A stretch of 52,333 nt of DNA from Rhodothermaeota bacterium MED-G12 (GTDB lineage Bacteria > Bacteroidota > Rhodothermia > Balneolales > Balneolaceae), in the NCBI GenBank assembly GCA_002457365.1, contig NTKP01000002.1, positions 1 through 52,333 of the forward strand, written 5' to 3'. Of this stretch, positions 27,103-38,086 are shown piece by piece; within the stretch, counting starts at the first letter, position 1; every line of letters starts with the position of its first letter. Below the pieces are notes generated by a model. That model did not search any database. It saw only the letters and a program-made list of their open reading frames with translations, and was not told the DNA's origin. The translations under genes were made by a program, and so were the position numbers.

Positions 27103-28917
27103 ATGCAAGGAAACGGATTTAAACTCGGTGTAATTGCGGCTTTTTTTGCCCTTACACTATATTACTTGTATCCAACCATTATTTGGAACTTGGAACAACG
27201 ACAAATGAGTACCTTCACAGAAGAAGAACGTACTCAATACGAAATGGATAACGCTGAAAAACTTTCCAACCTAAAAGAAAATATCCTTTCATTAGGTTTG
27301 GACTTACAAGGCGGTATGCACGTTACTCTCGAGGTTGGTACTCCGCAACTAATTTTAGAACTAGCAGGAAGTAACCGCGATAACGAGCTCGACGAAGTTG
27401 TTCAGCTGGCTCAAGAAGTAGCCGAAGAAAACGACACTGATTTCATTGATGAAATGCAGCTCGAGTTTGAGAGACGAGACCCAGATGCTCGATTAAGTCG
27501 GTATTATCGAAGCGAATCTCAAGACATCACTCGCCGTTCAACTAATGACGAGATCGTAGCTTTTCTTAAAATTCAGCGCGATGCAGCACTCGACCGAGCT
27601 ATTGAAATTATTCGAACTCGGGTCGACCGCTTTGGTGTAACTGAACCATCTATCGTTAAACAGGGACAGAGCCGAATTATAGTAGAGTTACCTGGTGTGG
27701 ATGACGAAGAACGGGTACGAAATTTATTAAAAGGTACCGCGCGTCTAGAATTCCGAACAGGTGCAGATGCCCAAGACTTCTCTAATTTCAGAAACCGTGC
27801 CATCGAATTGTACAACGTGGAAGCGGATAGTTCTGATAGCCTAAACCTAAGCGGTCCCTCCAACGCTCTTCTAGAGCGAATGTCTTTCATTCAAACTCAA
27901 AGTCCCTACGTTTTCGGGTATGCAATGGCCGAAGATACCGTGGCGATCATGGACTTGCTTAGTACATCTGACATTCAACGCATAATGCCCCGAAATACCG
28001 TTGTCCTTTGGGGTTCACGATCACTTAACTTTGAAGGTGGCGTAGAACAGTTTGCTCTTTACGGGGTACGGGATAATGCCGAACTGACTGGGGAAGTAAT
28101 TGAAGAAGCATCTATTCAGTTCGATCCAACCACTAATGTTCCAGAGGTTTCTATGGGAATGAACAGTGAAGGCGCGAGAGTATGGAGTCGAATTACGGGA
28201 GCCAATATTGGCAAACCCATCGCTATTGTACTTGACGGATATGTGGTTTCTTATCCAAATGTATCAACCAAGATTACCGGTGGAAATTCCAGCATTACAG
28301 GCCTAGAAAATGTTGCAGAAGCCGAAGATTTAGTGAACATTTTACTGTCTGGTGCTCTGCCAGCCCCACTTCGGATTATGGAAGAACGAACCGTTGGTGC
28401 TACCTTGGGTGAAAGCTCTATTCAAGCAGGCTTCCGATCGGTACTTGTTGGACTATCCATTGTGGCGATCTTCATGATTGTATATTACCGAACAGGTGGT
28501 GGAGTTGCCGATTTAGCACTTCTACTAAACATCATTTTTATCCTCGGTATTCTGGCAGGATTCAAAGCGACGTTAACCTTACCAGGTATGGCAGGTATCG
28601 TATTAACCATCGGTATGGCGGTCGATGCCAACGTGCTAATATTTGATCGAATTCGTGAAGAACAACGAGGTGGAAAAACCATGAAAGCTGCGATTTCAGC
28701 AGGTTATGCGAATGCGATGAGTGCCATCATAGATGCTAACGTAACCACAGGGTTTGTGGCCTTAATCCTAATGAGTTTTGGAGTAGGACCTATAAAAGGT
28801 TTTGCTGTTACTCTGCTGGCGGGTATTGCATGTTCACTCTTTAGTGCCATCGTTATCACGCGCGTAGTCATAGACTACTTAACCCGCAACAATACAGAAG
28901 CAGTTAGCTTCGGTTAA
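27103..28917 (+). CDS. secD: Protein translocase subunit SecD
   Basis: The 604-residue RND-like component that uses the proton-motive force to help complete export through SecYEG. One N-terminal membrane segment (residues 7-25) is followed by a large periplasmic P1 domain with GLDLQGGMHVTLEV and IIRTRVDRFGVTEPSIVKQGQSRIIVELPGV. A membrane bundle runs from about residue 440 and contains GMAGIVLTIGMAVDANVLIFDRIREE, the D5-like signature. In many Bacteroidota SecD and SecF are fused; here they are separate genes 29 bases apart. Confidence 0.96.
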   Translation: MQGNGFKLGVIAAFFALTLYYLYPTIIWNLEQRQMSTFTEEERTQYEMDNAEKLSNLKENILSLGLDLQGGMHVTLEVGTPQLILELAGSNRDNELDEVVQLAQEVAEENDTDFIDEMQLEFERRDPDARLSRYYRSESQDITRRSTNDEIVAFLKIQRDAALDRAIEIIRTRVDRFGVTEPSIVKQGQSRIIVELPGVDDEERVRNLLKGTARLEFRTGADAQDFSNFRNRAIELYNVEADSSDSLNLSGPSNALLERMSFIQTQSPYVFGYAMAEDTVAIMDLLSTSDIQRIMPRNTVVLWGSRSLNFEGGVEQFALYGVRDNAELTGEVIEEASIQFDPTTNVPEVSMGMNSEGARVWSRITGANIGKPIAIVLDGYVVSYPNVSTKITGGNSSITGLENVAEAEDLVNILLSGALPAPLRIMEERTVGATLGESSIQAGFRSVLVGLSIVAIFMIVYYRTGGGVADLALLLNIIFILGILAGFKATLTLPGMAGIVLTIGMAVDANVLIFDRIREEQRGGKTMKAAISAGYANAMSAIIDANVTTGFVALILMSFGVGPIKGFAVTLLAGIACSLFSAIVITRVVIDYLTRNNTEAVSFG

Positions 28918-28946
28918 TAAAAAATTTAACATAAAAGGTACTTCTT

Positions 28947-29858
28947 ATGAGATGGTTTGAAACACCCAACTTTGATTTTTTAGGCAAACGTAAAGTTGCC
29001 TATACCCTTTCTAGCGTCATTTTTATAGCATCCTTAGCTATAATTTTTACAAAGGGCTTACAGTATGGAATTGACTTCCGAGGGGGTAAAGAATTCGTTT
29101 ATGTATTCGACGCTCCCGTAAACACCCAAGATGTTCGGTCCTTCTTAACCGAACCATTAGGTTCAACACCTGAAGTAAAGCTATTTGGGTCGGACAGTGA
29201 AATACTCATCCGAACCGACAACGAGCTAAGCACTGATGAAGTGCAAAACATTATTGAAGACGCTATTAGTACCAACATCAGTGGTGCTACCTTCAGCATG
29301 GAAAAGAGCGATTCAATTGGTCCCCGATTTGCGGAGGATTTAAAAGGAGCAGCTGCTCAATCCGTCGTTTATGCGATTGTTATCATTTTCCTTTACATCC
29401 TCATTCGATTCCGTAAATGGACTTTTTCAGCGGGAGCGGTTGCGGCATTGCTTCATGATGTGGTAATTACGCTAGGTATATTCACCTTGCTGAGCGATGT
29501 GGTCTCATTCAATTTATTAATCGATCAAAATATTATTGCCGCCTTTCTAACCATTGTTGGTTACTCCTTAAATGATACAGTGGTTGTATTTGACAGGATT
29601 CGAGAAAATAAATTGGTTCATAAAGGCATGGACACTATTGCAATGTTCAATAAAAGTCTAAACGATACGCTCAGTAGAACTGTAATTACTTCATTAACTA
29701 CCTTCTTTGTGGTAACTATTCTTTTTATATTCGGTGGAGAGGTCTTGAAAGGTTTATCTTTTGCACTTATAATAGGTGTAATTTTAGGTACCTATAGCTC
29801 ACTTTTTGTGGCTAGCCCTCTTGTACTTGAATTAGATCCAAAAAAAACCACTAAATAA
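28947..29858 (+). CDS. secF: Protein translocase subunit SecF
   Basis: The 303-residue partner of SecD in the SecDF complex. One N-terminal helix (about residues 15-35) is followed by GIDFRGGKEFVYVF, the SecF counterpart of the SecD GxDLxGG motif, and a five-helix bundle with GYSLNDTVVVFDRIRENKL and the conserved TSLTTFFVVTILFIFGG. It is normal in length for SecF. AAAGG lies 9-13 bases before the ATG, and the STAS gene begins 14 bases after its stop. Confidence 0.95.
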   Translation: MRWFETPNFDFLGKRKVAYTLSSVIFIASLAIIFTKGLQYGIDFRGGKEFVYVFDAPVNTQDVRSFLTEPLGSTPEVKLFGSDSEILIRTDNELSTDEVQNIIEDAISTNISGATFSMEKSDSIGPRFAEDLKGAAAQSVVYAIVIIFLYILIRFRKWTFSAGAVAALLHDVVITLGIFTLLSDVVSFNLLIDQNIIAAFLTIVGYSLNDTVVVFDRIRENKLVHKGMDTIAMFNKSLNDTLSRTVITSLTTFFVVTILFIFGGEVLKGLSFALIIGVILGTYSSLFVASPLVLELDPKKTTK

Positions 29859-29872
29859 ACCTTAGTATTATC

Positions 29873-30220
29873 ATGAGTTATCAAACATCAGAACGTTACA
29901 ACTGCGTTGTCATTCAATTTAAAGGCAATGTTATGGGAGGACCCGATGCGGTCAGTTTGAACGAAGAATTACACGCCTTAATCGATGTAGATAAGACCAA
30001 TGTAATTGTTGATTTATCTAAGGTAAAGTTTATGAATTCTTCGGGTTTAGGCATGCTTATAGGTGGGCTTACCACTATGAAAAAAGCGGGAGGCGATCTA
30101 CGAATTGCCAATGCAACCGATAAAATTCAAAGCCTTTTGGTGGTAACCAAACTCATCACCGTGTTTAAACATTTCCATTCGGTGGATGATGCGGTAGCTT
30201 CTTACAAAGAAGATGCCTAA
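29873..30220 (+). CDS. STAS-domain anti-sigma factor antagonist
   Basis: A 115-residue single STAS domain of the SpoIIAA/RsbV type. The VIVDLSKVKFMNSSGLGML motif carries the phosphorylatable Ser (Ser56 or Ser57), as in proteins that bind an anti-sigma kinase when unphosphorylated. No cognate kinase, phosphatase or sigma factor is encoded nearby, so the partner is elsewhere. It follows secF closely and is closed off by a terminator at 30250-30278. Its target is unknown; homologues control stress responses, surface growth and exopolysaccharide. Confidence 0.88.
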   Translation: MSYQTSERYNCVVIQFKGNVMGGPDAVSLNEELHALIDVDKTNVIVDLSKVKFMNSSGLGMLIGGLTTMKKAGGDLRIANATDKIQSLLVVTKLITVFKHFHSVDDAVASYKEDA

Positions 30221-30249
30221 CTCCCCAGGCTTATCATTCGTCTTAACTA

Positions 30250-30278
30250 AGGGGTGTAGTTTAATACACCCCTTTTTT
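30250..30278 (+). terminator. Rho-independent terminator after the STAS gene
   Basis: Perfect 9-base stem AGGGGTGTA / TACACCCCT (30250-30258, 30265-30273) with a six-base loop, followed by six T residues. It closes the secD-secF-STAS transcription unit, 29 bases after the STAS stop, and lies 40 bases before purA. Confidence 0.92.
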
Positions 30279-30308
30279 ATTGTTTATCTTTATTTATTGA
30301 TCACTTAG

Positions 30309-33149
<2,841 letters not shown>

Positions 33150-33159
<10 letters not shown>

Positions 33160-33734
33160 TTTTGTAAAAATGCCACCGCCTCTTTCATCGCTAAACCTCT
33201 ATGGCTAATGCTATTTTTTTGCTTAGAACCCATTTCAGCAAAACTTTGCTCAAATCCATCTGGCACGAAAATAGGGTCATAACCGAAGCCTTTTACTCCT
33301 TTCCTATATCTAGAAATGTGACCCGTGCAAACACCTTCAAAAATCCACTGTTTGTCTGCGTCTACAAAGGCAACTACCGTTCGAAATTGTGCCTTACGCT
33401 GCTCAATATCCTCCATTTCTGAGAGCAACTTTTCAACATTATCATCATAGCTGGCCTGTTCTCCTGCATACCGAGCAGAATAGACCCCTGGAGCTCCATT
33501 CAACGCTGAAACCTCCAAGCCAGTATCGTCGGCCAAGCTAGGCAAACCGGTTACCATTGCTACATAATGAGCTTTTTTCAATGCATTTCCTTCTAAAGTC
33601 AACGCATCCTCATCTACCTCTTCGAGTTCTGGGAAATCAGCAGTGGATAAGACCCGAAGATCCGGTAAGGAAAGTAGTTCCCTGAGCTCTTCGATTTTAT
33701 TCGGGTTACGGGAGGCTAGAACAATCTCATTCAT
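33150..33734 (-). CDS. rdgB: Non-canonical purine NTP pyrophosphatase (RdgB/Ham1)
   Basis: Hydrolyses ITP, dITP and XTP, keeping deaminated purines out of DNA and RNA. The 194-residue protein starts with IVLASRNPNKIEELRELL (the SxNxxK/KxxEL nucleotide motif). It continues with PSLADDTGLEVSALNGAPGVYSARYAG (catalytic Asp), RYRKGVKGFGYDPIFVPDG (substrate specificity) and the terminal SHRGLAMK. It lies between the PfkB kinase (1 base gap) and the symporter (overlap), so it is translated from a compact operon. Confidence 0.95.
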
Positions 33735-33735
33735 A

Positions 33736-34719
33736 TTATTTCAACAATTCACGCATTTGTTGCCAACTCAGTCTAGGGCCATATTGTCCAACTACTTTTG
33801 AGGCCGCTTTGGTGGCTAACTTACCCGATGCAGCGTAGCCTAATCCATTGGTAATCCCATATAAAAAACTACCCGCAAACATATCACCAGCTCCATTGGT
33901 ATCTACCGCTTTAACTGGAAATGGCTCTATATCAATAAAGGTATCTCCATCAAAAATCATTGCTCCATTTTTACCCATCGTAATAACAAAGCGCTTGGCA
34001 TCTTTTTTTAATGCTTCACGAGCTTCCAGTAGACTCGATGCTCCCGTATAGGCTTTTGCTTCCTCTTCATTACAAAATAATAAATCGACCGACGCACCAA
34101 TGACATCCTGAAATTTAGGCCTAAACGCTTGAACAATAGAAGGGTCGGAAAGGGTAATAGAACTTCGTACTCCATGTTCTTCTGCAATAGAAAAGGTTTT
34201 TTTCATCGCATCAAAACCATCATCGGTTGCAACTAAATATCCTTCTACATACACATACTCTGAGGATTGAATAGCTAAAGGTGAAAGTTCTTGTACGGAT
34301 AACTCGGAACTTATTCCTAGGAAAGTATTCATGGTTCGATCAGAATCCTCTGAAACCATCACCAGACATTTACCCGTTGTCCCTGCTTGCCTTGCCTGGC
34401 CGTCTAAATTTGTTTGAACTCCCGCATTGGTCATATCGGCCAGATAGAAATCTCCAAATTCATCGGCTGCAACTTTGCAAGAATAATAGGCACTACCTCC
34501 TAATTGACTAATAGCAATCATGGTATTTGCAGCTGACCCCCCCGATTTACGTTCATAATCGTGATGTAACATAGCCTCTAACAGGCGCTGTTGGGTTGCT
34601 TCATCAACCAGTGTCATTAGTCCTTTAGCCACTTGCTGTTCTTCTAAAAATTCAGTGGAAATCTTACATTCCAAATCGACAAGGGCATTTCCAACCCCAT
34701 ATACATTATATTTTTTCAT
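33736..34719 (-). CDS. PfkB-family carbohydrate/adenosine kinase
   Basis: A 327-residue ribokinase-family kinase. GGSAANTMIAISQLGG near residue 50 is the family substrate motif, and DTNGAGDMFAGSFLYG near residue 270 carries the anion hole and catalytic Asp. The GNALVDLE start and overall arrangement resemble adenosine-kinase-like members, so nucleoside salvage is likely but not proven. ATG 34719 is chosen over one 87 bases upstream because the conserved beta strand (KKYNVYGVGNALVDLE) starts there. A tandem 13-base repeat lies immediately upstream. Confidence 0.87.
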   Translation of the reverse strand: MKKYNVYGVGNALVDLECKISTEFLEEQQVAKGLMTLVDEATQQRLLEAMLHHDYERKSGGSAANTMIAISQLGGSAYYSCKVAADEFGDFYLADMTNAGVQTNLDGQARQAGTTGKCLVMVSEDSDRTMNTFLGISSELSVQELSPLAIQSSEYVYVEGYLVATDDGFDAMKKTFSIAEEHGVRSSITLSDPSIVQAFRPKFQDVIGASVDLLFCNEEEAKAYTGASSLLEAREALKKDAKRFVITMGKNGAMIFDGDTFIDIEPFPVKAVDTNGAGDMFAGSFLYGITNGLGYAASGKLATKAASKVVGQYGPRLSWQQMRELLK

Positions 34720-34726
34720 GCTCTTT

Positions 34727-34752
34727 ATGTTAGTACAAAATGTTAGTACAAA
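34727..34752. repeat. Perfect 13-base tandem direct repeat upstream of the PfkB kinase
   Basis: ATGTTAGTACAAA occurs twice with no gap (34727-34739, 34740-34752), 7 bases upstream of the PfkB kinase ATG. It is a candidate regulatory repeat in the divergent promoter region. Confidence 0.75.
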
Positions 34753-34782
34753 CCGAATGATGAATAACCAACGGTCTGGGTA

Positions 34783-34802
34783 ATCACTGTGATGGTATAC
34801 CA
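34783..34802. promoter_or_regulatory. Two adjoining palindromes in the divergent intergenic region
   Basis: ATCACTGTGAT (34783-34793) and TGGTATACCA (34793-34802) are perfect palindromes that share one T, between the PfkB kinase and NUDIX genes. They are plausible binding sites for a dimeric regulator. The regulator is unknown. Confidence 0.4.
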
Positions 34803-34862
34803 ACAAGGTAAGCAGGCTAGAGATTCATAAAAAATCTTTCCTTAGACTCTCTATATTCCACC

Positions 34863-35588
34863 ATGTCATATACTTCCTTGATACAGCACTTCAAGCGGAT
34901 GGCCGAAGGCTATCTTCCAGAAGAACCCTATTACGGTGAAATGCGTCCTACCCCAAGGGATACCATTGCCTCACAAATTCGGGCTTATAGCACAAACCCG
35001 AACCCAGACCAGAGTCCACAAAAACCTCTTAAAGACATTATTTATACCGAAAGTGCCGTATGTATCCCTCTTTATCAAGCCCCGTCCAACCGCATAGGAC
35101 CAAGCCCATCTTTTGAGGATGCTACACTTGAAATAATATACACCTTACGAAAACAGCACCTAAGCCATGGCGGGCAAATCAGTTTTCCTGGTGGGCGCCT
35201 TGACCCGAATGAAAAATCTGAACAAGCGGTGGCTAGAGAGATAGAAGAAGAACTATCCATCAAAGCTGAAACGGTTGAGCTCATTGGAGAACTCCCAACC
35301 TTTTATTTACATCATAGTAAACACAAGATAACTCCCTTTATCGCATGGCTACATGATATAGAAAGTATGAATGCATGCCCCAATGAGGTGGATGAAATCA
35401 TTCGAGTACCCCATGAGCAGCTGCTGGACACAAAACGAATAAAAATGGAACAATGGACCCTTCGTAATCAAATCTACAACGTACCCTTTTACTATATACA
35501 CCGCGTCCCTTTGTGGGGAGCTACGGCTATGATTACAGCAGAATGGTTACGCTTTTATCAAACACTGATTGCGAATAAGAACGGTTAG
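34863..35588 (+). CDS. NUDIX hydrolase, CoA pyrophosphatase-like
   Basis: A 241-residue NUDIX protein. The Nudix box begins GGRLDPNEKSEQAVAREIEEE, with Ser in place of the final Gly. The preceding segment HLSHGGQISFPGG fits the CoA-pyrophosphatase (NudL/Nudt7) extension motif, which suggests hydrolysis of CoA or its derivatives to 4'-phosphopantetheine; this is from family knowledge. It is divergent from the PfkB kinase gene and its 3' end faces the FAD oxidoreductase gene. Confidence 0.85.
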   Translation: MSYTSLIQHFKRMAEGYLPEEPYYGEMRPTPRDTIASQIRAYSTNPNPDQSPQKPLKDIIYTESAVCIPLYQAPSNRIGPSPSFEDATLEIIYTLRKQHLSHGGQISFPGGRLDPNEKSEQAVAREIEEELSIKAETVELIGELPTFYLHHSKHKITPFIAWLHDIESMNACPNEVDEIIRVPHEQLLDTKRIKMEQWTLRNQIYNVPFYYIHRVPLWGATAMITAEWLRFYQTLIANKNG

Positions 35589-35599
35589 GAAGACCTAAC
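35584..35599. terminator. Possible bidirectional terminator hairpin
   Basis: GTTAGG-AAGA-CCTAAC is a perfect 6-base stem with a four-base loop spanning both stop codons of the convergent NUDIX and FAD oxidoreductase genes. No T run follows on either strand, so the call is weak. Confidence 0.3.
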
Positions 35600-36788
35600 T
35601 AACTAATTCTGCAGCTTGCTTACCCAGTCCAGTACTCAATGCGACCCCCATCCCACTCAACCCTACCGCCCAAACCATATTTTGGGAGGGTTCAGATCTG
35701 ATAATTGGGTTTTTTTCAGGAGTGAAACCCATAATACCCGACCACTCATATTCTACCCCGTCAGGATCAATCCCTAACACCTCGTTCATATACCCAAATA
35801 AGAAAGATTTGATCTCTTTGTTAATACCAAATTGAGTGGTGTTTTCACCGGAAACATCCACATGCCTAGCTCCCCCCAACAACAAACGATGTGCCCCAAC
35901 ATTTCGAAAATAAATGTATCCCTGGTGAGCATGAAAGGTTCCTTGCCATGGCTGAGAATCTAAAACTTTAGTCAGCAGCACCAAACCTCGCCCAGGGCTC
36001 ACCGAAATATCTTTGTCCAGTGACGTAGAAAACGCATTAGTTGCCAGAATGACGGATGAGCAATGAACCTGTTGACTCTGATGGCTAGGATCTTCTACTG
36101 TTAAAAATACGCCATTCGCTTTTTTCGATACATCTACTAAACTCTGCCCCCAAGCCAAGCGTATCCCCATCTGCTCACACAATTGTGCAAATCCAGACCA
36201 TGCCTTTGCGGGTTGAAGTTGTCCCTCTCTCGGCATAGAAATAGCTGAGTAGTCATTGATAGTTGTTGGTTTGTACCAATGATCTAGACCAGTCCTGTTT
36301 TTTAAAGCTGTGTTACAATGAGCCAAATGAGTCAACACCCTCTCAAATTCTGCCTCATCAGTAAATAGTTCGTGCCCACCCAAAGGTTCATACCCAATGG
36401 CTACATCACCCAGAATACTTCTTAGCAAGGATAAACCCTGCCAACGTTCATGCATTCGATCCCATACGCGCTCCGCCCGTTCTAACTGGCTGTCTGCGAT
36501 AAATTCCCCTATTGTACCAATGCAAGCAAAGCCTGCATTCCTAGTACTCGCCCCCAATGGAGGAAGGTGACGATCAATAAGAGCAATTTTGGCGGTTGGA
36601 TGCTTTTTAGCTAAATGATAGGCTGCTGATAGACCTGTAAATCCTGCTCCAACTACTACAAAATCATAGTTTTTTTCCAATGGTTTGTACGCCAGATAAC
36701 TGGTTAATGCTTGATCCCAACCCAACTCTCTTTCCCAGTATGACCACTGAGCATAGCTAGGGCGGTGAACGGATTTTTGCACACTCAT
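35595..36788 (-). CDS. FAD-dependent oxidoreductase (DAO/glycine oxidase family)
   Basis: A 397-residue D-amino-acid-oxidase fold. The dinucleotide-binding motif is VVGAGFTGLSAAYHL (from about residue 45), then IDRHLPPLGASTRNAGFACIG, where the ASTRNAG stretch resembles the FAD-contact segment of sarcosine oxidase, PuuB and MnmC1 enzymes. Near the end, WSGIMGFTPEKNPIIR and WAVGLSGMGVALSTGLG complete the FAD site. A secondary or N-methylated amine is the likely substrate. The M20 amidohydrolase gene lies 15 bases upstream, so the two are co-transcribed. An MnmC1-like role with the nearby mnmD is a hypothesis discussed in the findings. Confidence 0.88.
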   Translation of the reverse strand: MSVQKSVHRPSYAQWSYWERELGWDQALTSYLAYKPLEKNYDFVVVGAGFTGLSAAYHLAKKHPTAKIALIDRHLPPLGASTRNAGFACIGTIGEFIADSQLERAERVWDRMHERWQGLSLLRSILGDVAIGYEPLGGHELFTDEAEFERVLTHLAHCNTALKNRTGLDHWYKPTTINDYSAISMPREGQLQPAKAWSGFAQLCEQMGIRLAWGQSLVDVSKKANGVFLTVEDPSHQSQQVHCSSVILATNAFSTSLDKDISVSPGRGLVLLTKVLDSQPWQGTFHAHQGYIYFRNVGAHRLLLGGARHVDVSGENTTQFGINKEIKSFLFGYMNEVLGIDPDGVEYEWSGIMGFTPEKNPIIRSEPSQNMVWAVGLSGMGVALSTGLGKQAAELVS

Positions 36789-36803
36789 TATATTACCTCA
36801 GGC

Positions 36804-38000
36804 TTATTCTATCTCAGCTTCACCTGAACCGCCAATAGCTAATGATACCATTAAGGGCATTGCCGTTTCAAAAAAACCAGGATCTACATTGTATTTTGGA
36901 TGATGCCAAACATAGGTTGAATCACTTTCTTGAGCCCCACTGCCGACGAAGAAAAAAGCACCTGGAAAAAATTGCTGATAAAACGAAAAATCCTCTCCTG
37001 CCATGATAGGACGTTCCATTTCTACGACCTTATCAGATGTAAATAAGCTCTGTGCATGATTAAGTACTTGTTTCGCTGCCCGCTCATCATTGATTACAGC
37101 AGGGTATCCTTTGTTAATTGTCAAGGAAATTTCAGCACTATGGGCTTGAGCAATACCCGCACAAAGTTGGTGCATTCGCTGCTCAATACGCTTGGCCGTA
37201 GCGCTAGAAAAGCTTCGTATGGTTCCCCATAATTGAAGCTTTTCCGGAATTATATTGTGGGCCGTACCTCCCTCAATTCTGCCAATCGTTACCACTGCCG
37301 ATTCTGTTGGATCAACGCTTCGACTTACAATAGTCTGAAAGGCGGAGATACATTCAGCCGCAATTACCACTGGATCAATGGCTTCATGAGGGCGCGCCGC
37401 ATGTCCACCAACCCCGTGAATAGTCACGTGAAACTCATCCGGAGCTGCCATTAATTCCCCAGGGCGGGTGGCAATGGTTCCCACTTTATGCGATGGAGAG
37501 GTGTGCAGACCGAATATCTGCTGAATGGGATACTTTTGTAACCATCCTGTCTCACAAAGCAAACGCCCACCTCCTGGCAATGTTTCTTCACCAGGTTGGA
37601 AAATTAACAACACCTTTCCCGATATATGGGAGGTATGTTTCGCCAATACTCGCGCGACTCCTAATAAATTAGCGGTATGCGCATCATGACCGCAACAGTG
37701 GGCTATCCCTGGTCGTGTTGAAAAAAAATCAGCTTTAGCTTCGCCCTCCTCCTGTATGGGCAGCGCGTCGATATCTGCCCTCAAAGCAACTACTCTGTCC
37801 GACGCAATGTCGCCCTCAATTATTGCTACACACCCTGTGTCCAACGGTCTTTCAACAACCAAACCTAGCTGCGTTAATTGCTGCTCAATATAGTTGGTTG
37901 TTTCAAATTCCTGATAACTTAGTTCGGGAAAACGATGCAGATATTCCCTTTCTTCATTGGCCTGTTTTAGATAAGGAGTACACCACTGTTGAATGTTCAT
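36804..38000 (-). CDS. M20 family amidohydrolase/peptidase
   Basis: A 398-residue dinuclear-metal hydrolase of the hippurate/N-acyl-amino-acid amidohydrolase type. The first metal site begins with VALRADIDALPIQEEG and CGHDAHTANLLGVA. Further ligands are GLHTSPSHKVG and the C-terminal GEDFSFYQQ; the dimerisation domain lies in the middle (about residues 185-300). It removes an acyl or aminoacyl group from a small substrate that cannot be named here. It is the first gene of a pair with the FAD oxidoreductase, which suggests a two-step use of an acylated amine or amino acid. Confidence 0.9.
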   Translation of the reverse strand: MNIQQWCTPYLKQANEEREYLHRFPELSYQEFETTNYIEQQLTQLGLVVERPLDTGCVAIIEGDIASDRVVALRADIDALPIQEEGEAKADFFSTRPGIAHCCGHDAHTANLLGVARVLAKHTSHISGKVLLIFQPGEETLPGGGRLLCETGWLQKYPIQQIFGLHTSPSHKVGTIATRPGELMAAPDEFHVTIHGVGGHAARPHEAIDPVVIAAECISAFQTIVSRSVDPTESAVVTIGRIEGGTAHNIIPEKLQLWGTIRSFSSATAKRIEQRMHQLCAGIAQAHSAEISLTINKGYPAVINDERAAKQVLNHAQSLFTSDKVVEMERPIMAGEDFSFYQQFFPGAFFFVGSGAQESDSTYVWHHPKYNVDPGFFETAMPLMVSLAIGGSGEAEIE

Positions 38001-38086
38001 CGGGTAGTTGATATAGGAGTTGATTGGGCTGAAACTTTCGTACGAGTTCTTCGTATGTTCTTGTACACTTATAATGTAGGAAAACT

